Notes: a model not told the origin generated them from the sequence alone. A DNA stretch of 13,788 bases from an uncultured Lachnospiraceae bacterium (GCA_910586315.1 CAJUIP010000062.1:1-13788), one strand, 5' to 3'; positions 6,780 to 13,554 are shown, counted from the first letter of the stretch. Program-made: numbers and translations.

Positions 6780-7745
6780 TTATAGCAAATAGGAAAGAAT
6801 TTCCACAAAACAGATGAGCAGATAAAGGATAAATCCCGGATTCAGATACACATATTTTTTAAAGGGCGACGAAATCCCGTTATTCCGGGTAAGCTCTCTG
6901 TACCAGCGGGGCCCATACCGGCAAATCACAATCAGGGCTCCTGTCACCATAAGGCACACCGACGCAAGAATTGCCAGGGTATACAGGCCCAAAGCCCATT
7001 CCGGCATCGTTTCCATCACCAAAAGCTCCCCGCCCATAAGAACGGTTCCGTAAGTATTCACCATCATATGCATGAGAACCGTATAGCGGATTCCCCCTGT
7101 TTTTGCAGCCACATAGCCAAGCACCAGGCCAATCGCTGCAGCATAGAGGAACTGGGAAATATTTCCGTGCATCAGTCCAAACAGCACTGCTGTAAACACC
7201 ACAGCAGTCCTGTCTCCAAATCTCCTGGCCCGTGAAAACAGCATTCCGCGGAACATGAGTTCCTCCATAAACGGCCCCACCACACAAGCGTAGAGCGCCA
7301 TGGACGGTGTTAAATCCGCAGCAATCTCTGTGACCGGATTCATCTCAAAAATCGTTTTATGGTTAAATACGGTAAAGAAAAGATTAATAAAAGTTCCCAG
7401 AAAATTAAACAAATATCCAAGCCCCATGGCCGCAAGGAGGCAGACCATGAATTCTTCCAGAGAAAATCCATAATCTGGCCATTTCACCTTTGGAACCCGG
7501 CACATGACAAGCCAGGCAGCCGGATAGGCGGCCCCCAGCATAAACACATACCGGATAAGCATTTCTGTCCACGGAGAATGGAAAAGCCAGGAAAGCCAGC
7601 GAAAAACGCCGGCCCCCTGGTCTGCAATCCATGTATCCGCCAGAACATAGCAGTAGCCTCCGATGAAATAAAATCCCATCAGTACACTGGCAGCCAGGCT
7701 TAACATAGTAAAAGATATCAGATACTCTCGTCTTTTTATTTCCAT
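6780..7745 (-). CDS. CPBP-family intramembrane metalloprotease
   Basis: The 321-residue protein has about eight hydrophobic segments. The CPBP (CAAX protease and bacteriocin-processing, formerly Abi) core is complete: EELMFRG with Glu161, Glu162 and Arg166; FGLMHGN with His193; and HMMVN with His226 and Asn230. These are the glutamate/histidine metal site and supporting residues of the glutamic-type intramembrane proteases. Bacterial members are used in bacteriocin self-immunity, peptide maturation or signalling; the substrate here is unknown. The start has AAAGGA six bases upstream and lies about 11 bases after the htpG stop, so it is probably co-transcribed with htpG and shares its heat-shock control. 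Confidence 0.9.
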   Translation of the reverse strand: MEIKRREYLISFTMLSLAASVLMGFYFIGGYCYVLADTWIADQGAGVFRWLSWLFHSPWTEMLIRYVFMLGAAYPAAWLVMCRVPKVKWPDYGFSLEEFMVCLLAAMGLGYLFNFLGTFINLFFTVFNHKTIFEMNPVTEIAADLTPSMALYACVVGPFMEELMFRGMLFSRARRFGDRTAVVFTAVLFGLMHGNISQFLYAAAIGLVLGYVAAKTGGIRYTVLMHMMVNTYGTVLMGGELLVMETMPEWALGLYTLAILASVCLMVTGALIVICRYGPRWYRELTRNNGISSPFKKYVYLNPGFILYLLICFVEILSYLL

Positions 7746-7756
7746 AAGGATTCCTT

Positions 7757-9775
7757 TTAATTCTGCTCTTCTCCGGTCATTCCCATCATGATCTCGCTGC
7801 TTCTGGCAATGAACTTTGTCATACGCTCCGGAGAAAGGCTTCCATGGGCCAGCTTTGCCAGATCGTAAAGCTGCTCACATATCTTTTTCGTATTTTCTCC
7901 ATCCTGGTGAGCCAGAACATACTTCACAAGGGTATTGTTGACATTTAATACCAGAGTCTCGGAAACCGGGAACATATCCGCTCCTCCTCCGTACATGCTG
8001 TACATCTTCATCATGTCCTGCATACGTCTGCTTTCCTCGGATACGGTAATCATGGATGCGATTTCCCCGTTTTTCAGGCGCTCCGCCTTCACCTCCAGCT
8101 TGTCATTTCCAAGGGCCTTTTTGAAGATCTCAGAAAGGCTTTCGGCGTCCTTCTTTTCCTGTTCCTTTAAAGCCTCATCGGTTTCGGCTTCATCCTTAAA
8201 GGTATCATTGACATCGGCGTCAATACGTAAGAATTTTACGCCCTCATTTTTCTGCTCGAGGTGGCTAATGAACGGGGAGTCAATGGCGTTCGGAAGAATC
8301 ACCGCATCCAGTCCGGCCTCCTTAAACATGTTGATGTACTGACTCTGCTCTTTCTCATCCGTCACATAGAATACCTGATTCTCGTGGTTTTTCTCCTTAT
8401 TGGCTTCCAGGCAGTCCTTCAAGGTGAGATATTTGCCCTCCAGATTCTTAAAGATAATATAGTCGTTCATCTTCTCCGCAAATTTCTCATCCTTCAGACA
8501 GCCGAATTTAATGAACGGGTTGATATCATCCCAATATTTCTCATAATTTTCCCTGTCCGTCTTGCACATTCCGGTCAGCTTATCGGCGACCTTCTTTGTA
8601 ATGTAATCAGAGATTTTCTTTACAAAGCCGTCATTCTGAAGTGCGCTTCTGGAAACGTTTAAGGGCAGATCCGGACAGTCAATGACGCCCTTTAACAGCA
8701 TCAGGAATTCCGGAATTACTTCTTTAATATTATCTGCAATGAAAACCTGATTATTATAGAGCTTTATTTTTCCCTCGATGCTCTCGTATTCCATATTAAT
8801 CTTGGGGAAATACAAAATGCCTTTCAGGTTGAAAGGATAATCCATGTTCAAATGAATCCAGAACAGGGGTTCCTTAAAGTCCATGAATACCTTTCTGTAA
8901 AATTCCTTATACTCCTCCTCGGTACACTCGTTGGGGTGCTTGTTCCAGAGCGGATGGGTATCGTTTACCGCCACCGGCCGGCTTACAATCTTATACTTTT
9001 CTTTTGCCGGGGAAACTTCAACCACTTCTTTGGTTCCATCTTCCTTTTCCTTCTCCTCGGTCTTTGCCTCTTCCACGATTGTTTCCACAATCGTATCCTT
9101 CTCCGTCAGCTCTTCCTTCTCGATTGTCTCATATCTGGGCTCGGCAGTCTCATCGCTCACATAGATTTCCACCGGCATGAAGGCGCAATACTTTTCAAGA
9201 ACCTCTTTGGCCCGGTACTCATTGGAAAACTCCGTACTGTCATCATTTAAATAAAGGGTGATGGTAGTTCCGACAGAAGTCCTCTCCCCGTCTTTCATTT
9301 CAAATTCCGTACCGCCCTCGGACTCCCAGTGTACGGCTTTTGCATCGCTTTTATAAGATAAGGTGTCGATAGTCACCTTATCGGCAACCATAAACGCGGA
9401 ATAAAAGCCCAGTCCGAAGTGACCGATAATCTGATCCTCGTTCGCCTTGTCCTTATACTTATTTAAGAAATCCTGTGCTCCGGAAAATGCAATCTGGTTG
9501 ATATATTCCTCAACCTCTTCTTCCGTCATCCCCAGGCCGTTATCGGTGACTTTTATGGTCTTTTCCTTAGGATTAACCACAACCTCCACCTTGTACTCCA
9601 CGTCCTCCGGCTCCTCATACTCCCCCATTAAGGACAGCTTTTTTAATTTTGTAATAGCGTCGCAGCCATTGCTTACAAGCTCACGATAGAAAATATCATG
9701 ATCGGAATACAGCCATTTCTTAATAATCGGAAAAATATTTTCGCTGTTAATGGATAAACTTCCAGTCTTTGCCAT
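7757..9775 (-). CDS. htpG: Hsp90-family molecular chaperone HtpG
   Basis: The protein has 672 residues, somewhat longer than the usual 620-640 of bacterial HtpG. The N-terminal GHKL ATPase domain shows the catalytic RELVSNGCDAI (Glu32, Asn36), DNGLGM (78-83) and the lid motif GHFGLGF (118-124). The middle domain has PLNVSRSALQ with the ATP-sensing Arg376. The extra length is an acidic/charged linker at about 215-262, rich in Glu and Lys, between the N-terminal and middle domains, as in many clostridial forms. The dimerisation region ends in TGEEQN. It acts in the cytoplasm as an ATP-dependent folding chaperone. The ribosome binding site AAAGGAG lies ten bases before ATG. A CIRCE operator and a strong promoter lie about 110 bases upstream, so HrcA repression is predicted. 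Confidence 0.97.
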   Translation of the reverse strand: MAKTGSLSINSENIFPIIKKWLYSDHDIFYRELVSNGCDAITKLKKLSLMGEYEEPEDVEYKVEVVVNPKEKTIKVTDNGLGMTEEEVEEYINQIAFSGAQDFLNKYKDKANEDQIIGHFGLGFYSAFMVADKVTIDTLSYKSDAKAVHWESEGGTEFEMKDGERTSVGTTITLYLNDDSTEFSNEYRAKEVLEKYCAFMPVEIYVSDETAEPRYETIEKEELTEKDTIVETIVEEAKTEEKEKEDGTKEVVEVSPAKEKYKIVSRPVAVNDTHPLWNKHPNECTEEEYKEFYRKVFMDFKEPLFWIHLNMDYPFNLKGILYFPKINMEYESIEGKIKLYNNQVFIADNIKEVIPEFLMLLKGVIDCPDLPLNVSRSALQNDGFVKKISDYITKKVADKLTGMCKTDRENYEKYWDDINPFIKFGCLKDEKFAEKMNDYIIFKNLEGKYLTLKDCLEANKEKNHENQVFYVTDEKEQSQYINMFKEAGLDAVILPNAIDSPFISHLEQKNEGVKFLRIDADVNDTFKDEAETDEALKEQEKKDAESLSEIFKKALGNDKLEVKAERLKNGEIASMITVSEESRRMQDMMKMYSMYGGGADMFPVSETLVLNVNNTLVKYVLAHQDGENTKKICEQLYDLAKLAHGSLSPERMTKFIARSSEIMMGMTGEEQN

Positions 9776-9887
9776 AAAAAATCCACTCCTTTGACATTCT
9801 TACATTTGTATCTTTCACCGCCAGGGCGTGTCTGAAAACTTCTTTCCGTCAGATGTGCTCCAGGGCGGTCGCTGCCTTTTCAGGACA
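9776..9887 (-). other. htpG 5' leader with crossing complementarities
   Basis: The 110-base leader contains two pairs of complementary stretches in the order A-B-A'-B'. CTGAAAA (9883-9877) matches TTTTCAG (9838-9832); ACCGCC (9869-9864) matches GGCGGT (9822-9817). They can form only one at a time or a pseudoknot. A role in temperature sensing or mRNA stability is possible but unproven. Confidence 0.35.
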
Positions 9888-9893
9888 AACATT

Positions 9894-9922
9894 ATTGTAA
9901 TACCACAGGATGGAAAAGTCAA
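9894..9922 (-). promoter_or_regulatory. Sigma-A promoter of htpG
   Basis: On the minus strand TTGACT (9922-9917), a 17-base spacer and TACAAT (9899-9894) give a near-consensus promoter. Transcription would start around 9887. The CIRCE operator sits directly upstream of the -35 box. Confidence 0.85.
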
Positions 9923-9929
9923 CAAAAAT

Positions 9930-9956
9930 TTAGCACTCGCTTAAAATGAGTGCTGA
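9930..9956. promoter_or_regulatory. CIRCE operator (HrcA binding site)
   Basis: TTAGCACTC-N9-GAGTGCTGA matches the CIRCE consensus TTAGCACTC-N9-GAGTGCTAA at 17 of 18 arm bases with the exact nine-base spacer. HrcA binds CIRCE and represses chaperone operons until heat stress. It lies eight bases from the htpG -35 box, so it should control htpG and probably the CPBP protease gene. Confidence 0.93.
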
Positions 9957-10109
9957 AATTGTGTGAAAATTTTATGGCGTGCTGATTTTGTGCGGTTTCT
10001 GGATGTTCATGTTTTTATATTTTATATGATTTACATACCATTTACACATTTTTTTGTTTTTTACACATAGAGAACCGCCATCCAATCATCGACGGCGGTT
10101 CCCTGGCAA
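9957..10109. other. Non-coding AT-rich boundary with hairpin
   Basis: No gene is seen. The T-rich part (about 10010-10065) is followed by an inverted repeat GAACCGCC (10072-10079) / GGCGGTTC (10094-10101) with a 14-base loop just past the integrase stop codon. No U-run follows it on the minus strand, so it is not a standard terminator. The edge of the integrative element, and possibly an att site, should lie in this stretch, but no second copy is available in the window to define it. Confidence 0.45.
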
Positions 10110-10912
10110 TTAAAAATTGATTACATTATCAATTCTCTGTACTTCCTTTTCGGTTCTCTCAAAACTGCTGTGATTGTACACATTCATTGTGATACTTGCA
10201 TCAGAATGCCCCATAACGTTCTGCAATGCCTTAATATCCATTCCTGCGGATGCAAGCAAGGTACACCCGGTATGCCTTAAAATATGTGCTGACAGGTGCG
10301 GTATCACTTCTTCTGGATGTGCTTTATTATACGCCTTTTCCATATTCAGCAAAAAGCTATTGACCGCATTTATCGCAAAAGGCTGTCCGTCACCGCTGAC
10401 AAATACAAAATTACTGTATCCGTCCACTTCTGCACCACTCCATGTCAGGCCGGTAATTTCCCCGCACCGCAGACAAGTACCGATTGCGATTGTAAGGAAC
10501 GGAACATGAATAGAATATGTACCGCTGTTTATGCAAAAATCCATCAGTCTTTTTATTTCATCCTCTGACAACGGTATCTTCTCCCCGGCATCCTGCTTGA
10601 TATTCTCCATTGCGCCCTTTGCCGGATTCTTCCTTATAAAATCAGAATCAACCGCCAATTCAAAGGATGAAAAAATCAAGTTGTGAACCAGTTTGATTGT
10701 GTTCCGTTTCAATTCTGCCTTAACGCAATCATTATAGAAAGATTTTATATGAAATTGTTTCAATTCCGATATTCTTTTATTCCTAATCGTGGATTCCTCT
10801 ACCGTATTTTTCCACATTCTGTTATAGTTCTCTCTTGTGGTCGCTCTCAAATCATTTTTCAATTCCATATGCATCTTAAAAAGCTGATTCAGAGTAATCT
10901 TACTATTGCTCC
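10110..10912 (-). pseudogene. Tyrosine integrase remnant, N-terminus and internal segment lost
   Basis: The longest ATG-started frame begins at 10874 (254 residues, numbered from there), but family-like sequence continues upstream without a start (SNSKITLNQLFKMHM, to about 10912). The arm-binding N-terminal domain (about 50-70 residues) is missing. The core-binding domain is present (about 5-90), and so are catalytic Arg136 (CLRCGE), His197 and Arg200 (HILRHTG), His223 (MGHSD) and Tyr233 (MNVYNH). GLTW (142-145) runs almost directly into EVDGYSNFVF (149-158); homologues have about 60 residues here, including the beta-hairpin with the catalytic lysine. The deletion is in frame. The enzyme is very probably inactive. 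Family assignment is firm; the deleted length is recalled from relatives, not measured. Confidence 0.8.
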
Positions 10913-10921
10913 CCCTGCCGC

Positions 10922-11146
10922 TTAACCCCTTACCCTTACTTTCAAGCCGGACAACTCCACATCAGAATAGCCAACAATATAATATTGTCCGTTGCGGCTC
11001 TCAACCCGGCTACAAGTCCATATCCCGGCATTTTTCCATTTATCCGTATCATAGTTATAGACTTCCTCAGTACGCAAAAACTCTATGCCGCTTCCGCTTG
11101 TGTAGTAGTGTCCTTTGGCTGTTTCGTATCTGCCCTCGCTGTTCAT
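10922..11146 (-). CDS. DUF5348-like small protein (C-terminal part of a split gene?)
   Basis: The 74-residue frame GRYETAKGHYYTSGSGIEF ... WTCSRVESRNGQYYIVGY ... LSGLKVRVRG resembles the DUF5348 domain common in integrative elements, whose function is unknown. Its ATG overlaps the stop of the preceding gene as ATGA. However, the same frame is open without a stop back to 11281 and reads protein-like there (ILYKLDE, then KEVSRLHM), so it may be the tail of one longer protein broken by a -1 frameshift. It ends against the integrase remnant, whose frame overlaps its last 40 bases. Confidence 0.6.
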   Translation of the reverse strand: MNSEGRYETAKGHYYTSGSGIEFLRTEEVYNYDTDKWKNAGIWTCSRVESRNGQYYIVGYSDVELSGLKVRVRG

Positions 11147-11367
11147 GTGAAGTCTGCTAACCTCTTTAACTGGCTTGTCATAATAGGCAAGATTGCTCTG
11201 TACCTCGTCCAGTTTGTAAAGGATATTGCGGTTTTCAGCTTTGCCATTTCGCCAGATAACGCCTTTAAGTCTGCCATAAGCCTATACCTCGCTTCCTCAT
11301 TTCCTTTATGAATATAAAGGTATTCCGCTTCAGATACTTCTTTTTGCAGTCTTTGTATTTTATTCAT
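11143..11367 (-). CDS. Small helical protein, probable N-terminal part of the DUF5348 gene
   Basis: The 74-residue frame starts with a charged helix (MNKIQRLQKEVSEAEYLYI, then EEARYRLMADLKALSGEMAKL), like the coiled-coil start of DUF5348-type proteins. After about residue 45 it becomes less protein-like while the -1 frame becomes plausible. The start ATG is preceded by AAAGGCGGTGA, a one-mismatch Shine-Dalgarno shared with neighbouring genes. Either two coupled genes or one frameshifted gene; I favour the second. Confidence 0.5.
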   Translation of the reverse strand: MNKIQRLQKEVSEAEYLYIHKGNEEARYRLMADLKALSGEMAKLKTAISFTNWTRYRAILPIMTSQLKRLADFT

Positions 11368-11412
11368 GCAGTTTCACCGCCTTTCCCCACCGACAACATA
11401 CCCATAATAAAG

Positions 11413-11661
11413 CTATATATGCTTTCGATAGAGGCTTTCCAGTTCGGACACATTACGGATAACCTCGGCTTTGTGTTCCTGTGTTTCCTCATGCCCTGCC
11501 TTGCCGTTCTCTGGAATATACTTTTTTACTGCCCTATAGACAAATTCTAGGGTAAACATTTCTTCTTTTGAGTAGCCGCCTATGCTGTCAATCGCTATGC
11601 GGATTTTCCTCTTTAAGTCCTCGTTGTATTCCTCCCGGAACCTGTCACGCTGTTTATTCAT
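11413..11661 (-). CDS. Small hypothetical protein of the integrative element
   Basis: The 82-residue protein is charged and mostly helical (KQRDRFREEYNEDLKRKIRI, then EEMFTLEFVYRAVKKYI), with no membrane segment. I do not recognise the family. I chose ATG 11661 because AAAGGCGGTG lies upstream; a GTG at 11670 is in frame. It overlaps the end of the upstream gene by eight bases, so the two are probably translationally coupled. Confidence 0.6.
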   Translation of the reverse strand: MNKQRDRFREEYNEDLKRKIRIAIDSIGGYSKEEMFTLEFVYRAVKKYIPENGKAGHEETQEHKAEVIRNVSELESLYRKHI

Positions 11662-11902
11662 CTGCCGCACCGCCTTTCTTGTCCAGTGCGTCTATTGCTC
11701 TAAACATATAATCATCAACAACATTTAACATAGTTCCGATTGCTTCTACACTCAAGCCTATTGTCTGCCTGTCTTCTTTCGGCAAATCCGTTTCGCATAG
11801 TCTAAAATGCTCCGTTGTGACTTGTAACACTGTCCTTGCCGTTTCCAAACTTACTGTAGCGGAAAAGATACGATCTGCAATTTTTCTTTCCTTATCGCTC
11901 AC
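11654..11902 (-). CDS. Small hypothetical helical protein of the integrative element
   Basis: The 82-residue protein (KERKIADRIFSATVSLETAR, then LSVEAIGTMLNVVDDYMFRA) is predicted all-helical and soluble, of unknown function and not recognised. It starts with GTG 11902, preceded by AGAAGGTG. It is the third of a chain of small genes that read leftwards and overlap or nearly touch. Confidence 0.6.
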   Translation of the reverse strand: MSDKERKIADRIFSATVSLETARTVLQVTTEHFRLCETDLPKEDRQTIGLSVEAIGTMLNVVDDYMFRAIDALDKKGGAADE

Positions 11903-11958
11903 ACCGCACCTTCTTTCTGTGCGTCCTCATGCGGCAATTTGAAATGTTCTTCCCACAT

Positions 11959-12102
11959 CTACCGCAATTCCGCTGTTATGCTCTCTGGAAGTCTGGCTTG
12001 TCCGTAGACTTTCAATCCGATAAAGGTATAGAGATAGTCAACAATGCTTTCTTCTTCCAGTGCCGACACAAGGGCAATAAGTTTCTGTTTATTTTCCGTC
12101 AC
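11959..12102 (-). CDS. Very small protein (47 residues)
   Basis: GTG 12102 starts TENKQKLIALVSALEEESIVDYL..., preceded by an AGGCAGGGCGG region. The start lies 14 bases inside the end of the upstream gene, in another frame, which is normal for this compact cluster. A longer in-frame reading from 12180 would overlap the neighbour heavily and is unlikely. The middle resembles a short amphipathic helix. Function unknown. Confidence 0.5.
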   Translation of the reverse strand: MTENKQKLIALVSALEEESIVDYLYTFIGLKVYGQARLPESITAELR

Positions 12103-12349
12103 TGTGCCGCCCTGCCTTTCCTGCTTCATATCCCATGCAAAAGGCGGCTTCAATCGCTGTCCATACGCCCAAATCTGCATATACCGCTACATTAGTAAGG
12201 CTTTCAAAATCCTTGCTTTTCAGCAGTTCCAACGCTTCATCATTTAACACGTTTCCCCTGAGATAGTCAGACAATGTTTGAACCTCCGCAATGTCAACAT
12301 GGTTGCGCCATGCTTTCAGCTTCTTCTTTATTCTTTTGACAATGTGCAT
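12089..12349 (-). CDS. Small hypothetical protein of the integrative element
   Basis: The 86-residue protein starts with a basic stretch (MHIVKRIKKKLKAWRNH) and ends with GYEAGKAGRHSDGK. The middle (LNDEALELLKSKDFESL) is helical. I do not recognise the family. The ribosome binding site is weak (AAGAAAAGAATGG), so the start is less certain than for its neighbours. It is the first gene of the leftward chain. Confidence 0.5.
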   Translation of the reverse strand: MHIVKRIKKKLKAWRNHVDIAEVQTLSDYLRGNVLNDEALELLKSKDFESLTNVAVYADLGVWTAIEAAFCMGYEAGKAGRHSDGK

Positions 12350-12370
12350 AAATTACCATTCTTTTCTTAC

Positions 12371-12403
12371 GCCGGATATGGTACAATATTTTCAGTATCC
12401 GGC
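12371..12403. repeat. Inverted repeat upstream of the small-gene chain
   Basis: GCCGGATA (12371-12378) and TATCCGGC (12396-12403) form a perfect 8-bp stem with a 17-base loop, 22 bases before the start at 12349. It could be an attenuator, an operator or a weak plus-strand terminator (TTTTCC follows). Confidence 0.45.
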
Positions 12404-12420
12404 TTTTCCAAATGTCCGGG

Positions 12421-12483
12421 TTACTTGCCCTTGTCAGAGATTGCGGCTCTACTAGGGCATTTTTTATTTTCTCTGGTCTGCAT
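12421..12483 (-). CDS. Possible 20-residue peptide
   Basis: ATG 12483 with AAAGGAAG just upstream opens a frame for MQTRENKKCPSRAAISDKGK. The good ribosome binding site in the gap between the HTH gene and the small-gene chain is the only support. No family is recognised. Confidence 0.25.
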   Translation of the reverse strand: MQTRENKKCPSRAAISDKGK

Positions 12484-12545
12484 ACACTTCCTTTCTATGG
12501 CTCGCCTTATATGGCGAATGGCATTGTTTACGGTTCGTGCGGCTG

Positions 12546-12707
12546 TCAGATAGCAGGAACAACTTTTACTTTTCCCATCCTGTTGCCATTCAGCGCATTA
12601 GATACCGCCTGTTGACTTACGCCGCCTTGCTTGGCTATTTCTGTAGCCGTCAAACCTTTTCCAGCCATTGCAAGGTAGATTTTCTTTGTGTCTAACCTCA
12701 TTTTCAT
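12546..12707 (-). CDS. Truncated Cro-like helix-turn-helix protein
   Basis: The 53-residue protein MKMRLDTKKIYLAMAGKGLT..., then TEIAKQGGVSQQAVSNALNG, is a clear XRE-type helix-turn-helix. GGAGG lies seven bases before the chosen ATG 12707. Usual relatives continue with another two helices after the recognition helix; here the frame stops soon after (VVPAI then TGA). The domain may therefore be shortened by a deletion. It is divergent from the repressor gene at 12857 across three operator-like sites, which is the CI/Cro arrangement of temperate elements. Confidence 0.65.
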   Translation of the reverse strand: MKMRLDTKKIYLAMAGKGLTATEIAKQGGVSQQAVSNALNGNRMGKVKVVPAI

Positions 12708-12733
12708 AGCATTACCTCCAACTCTCAATGTCA

Positions 12734-12807
12734 CAATCAAAAGATTGATTTATATATTAAACCAATCTTTTGATTGATATAAATACTAAAATTTAATCTT
12801 TTGATTT
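12734..12807. promoter_or_regulatory. Three regularly spaced operators in the divergent control region
   Basis: O1 (12734-12747) is CAATC-AAAA-GATTG, O2 (12763-12776) is CAATC-TTTT-GATTG, and O3 (12794-12807) is TAATC-TTTT-GATTT. Centres are 29 and 31 bases apart, about three helical turns, so bound dimers would lie on one face of the DNA. They probably bind the CI-like repressor encoded at 12857 and control both divergent genes. O3 lies beside the repressor promoter, giving autoregulation. Confidence 0.75.
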
Positions 12808-12827
12808 ATTTTTTCAAAACTTTTTGA

Positions 12828-12833
12828 TATACT
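12828..12833 (+). promoter_or_regulatory. -10 box of the repressor promoter
   Basis: TATACT matches the -10 consensus at five of six positions. The -35 box is weak (TTTATT, 12805-12810, 17-base spacer) and overlaps the end of O3. The start of transcription would be near 12840 and the leader very short, with GGAGG nine bases before the ATG. Confidence 0.5.
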
Positions 12834-12856
12834 TATGTTTGTGGAGGTGAATTGGT

Positions 12857-13285
12857 ATGAATATAGGTGACAACATGCGTAATATACGTAAACAAAAAAA
12901 CATGACATTACAGCAACTAGCTGATATTTTGGAATGTTCCCAACAAAACATCTCTCAATATGAAAGCGGAAAAAGAACCCCAAAATTAAAAACCGTCCAG
13001 AAAATAGCTGGTGCATTAAATGTAAATATCAATGATTTGCTAGAAAGTCCTCTTGATGATTCACCATTTTATAAAGCTTTAAAAAATGCTAATCCCTCCG
13101 AGCATCCTATAGGAAAAGACTTTATAAATGCACAATTATCAAAACAAGTGGACGATTGGGAACAAATAGATATTGAATTAGTTAAAAAATTCAAACAATT
13201 AAATGAAACAGGAAAAGCAATAGCTGTTGAACGAGTAGAAGAACTCGCTGAAATACCACGCTACACCCAAAAAGAGGAAAATTAA
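12857..13285 (+). CDS. CI-like repressor of the XRE family
   Basis: The 142-residue protein has an N-terminal helix-turn-helix (about 5-60: NMRNIRKQKNMTLQQLADIL, then SQQNISQYESGKRTPKL). The C-terminal part, ending in LVKKFKQLNETGKAIAVERV and the EIPRYTQ tail, is typical of short Gram-positive phage and ICE repressors. A LexA-type protease domain is absent, so it would not self-cleave in the SOS response; ImmR-like control by a partner peptidase is possible, but none is seen. ATG 12857 has GGAGG nine bases upstream. It is the only plus-strand protein gene and its own binding sites are probably O1-O3. Confidence 0.88.
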   Translation: MNIGDNMRNIRKQKNMTLQQLADILECSQQNISQYESGKRTPKLKTVQKIAGALNVNINDLLESPLDDSPFYKALKNANPSEHPIGKDFINAQLSKQVDDWEQIDIELVKKFKQLNETGKAIAVERVEELAEIPRYTQKEEN

Positions 13286-13319
13286 CCAAATAAAGAAGAT
13301 TAAGGAAACAAAAAACTTC

Positions 13320-13348
13320 TTGCTTCCTGCCCCCGAATATGCTATATT
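13320..13348 (+). promoter_or_regulatory. Promoter of the antisense (antitoxin) RNA
   Basis: TTGCTT (13320-13325), a 17-base spacer and TATATT (13343-13348). The toxin promoter on the other strand has the same layout (TTGCCC-17-TATATT). Confidence 0.75.
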
Positions 13349-13353
13349 AGACA

Positions 13354-13474
13354 CAAGAAAAGGGAAAGCCATAGAAGCGGCTCTACCCCGACACATGATT
13401 TTTACTTACCTTTACAATTTGCGTTGTACAGGCAAGCCGTCACTATTAGCGGTAGTGGCGGCTATTTCTTTTTT
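13354..13474 (+). ncRNA. Type I antitoxin RNA, convergent to the toxin mRNA
   Basis: A transcript of about 120 bases would run from near 13354 to the terminator at 13435-13474. It has no ribosome binding site or useful frame. Its 5' part (13362-13389, GGGAAAGCCATAGAAGCGG and on) is nearly the same sequence as the toxin mRNA's 5' leader (13646-13614), and it contains GGCTCTA, complementary to TAGAGCC of the toxin leader. Its 3' end is fully complementary to the end of the toxin reading frame. Contact at a 5' repeat and at the 3' terminator is the logic known from Fst/par-type RNA antitoxins. Confidence 0.65.
13435..13474 (+). terminator. Terminator of the antitoxin RNA, overlapping the toxin stop codon
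   Basis: AGCCGTCACTA (13435-13445) pairs with TAGTGGCGGCT (13453-13463) with one G-U pair and a 7-base loop, followed by ATTTCTTTTTT. The complement of its 3' arm holds the toxin's TAG (13464-13462). Confidence 0.85.
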
Positions 13475-13554
13475 CCCTTGAAGATCGTATAGCATAAACC
13501 AACAAGGGCAACAATGAATATTCCAGTCTGAATCAGATCGGAGTATGTAACCAT
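13462..13554 (-). CDS. Holin-like small membrane toxin of a type I toxin-antitoxin system
   Basis: The 30-residue protein starts MVTYSDLIQTG, crosses the membrane once (about 11-24, IFIVALVGLCYTIF) and ends in the basic KGKKK. This matches the putative holin-like toxin (Hol_Tox, TxpA/Fst-like) family, whose members depolarise the membrane when over-produced. The ribosome binding site AAGGAGG lies eight bases before ATG 13554. Longer in-frame readings from 13683 have no binding site and would begin upstream of the transcription start. A convergent RNA with its own promoter overlaps the 3' end and is the likely antitoxin. The locus flanks the element and may stabilise it. Family membership is recalled by eye. 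Confidence 0.75.
   Translation of the reverse strand: MVTYSDLIQTGIFIVALVGLCYTIFKGKKK

Larger units (their letters stand above)
10100..13290. mobile_element. Decayed integrative element or prophage fragment
   Basis: An integrase remnant at the left edge, a row of small overlapping accessory genes and a divergent repressor/Cro-like control region make up the layout of an integrative element. Conjugation, replication and phage structural genes are absent, the integrase lacks essential parts, and two other genes look broken. Boundaries are approximate, and the right end could lie beyond the window. Confidence 0.55.

Noticed and set aside
10110..10874. Idea that the local integrase performs the promoter inversion at 6174-6315
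   Set aside because: It lacks the N-terminal domain and the catalytic-lysine region and belongs to the integrative-element type, so it is very unlikely to be the acting recombinase.
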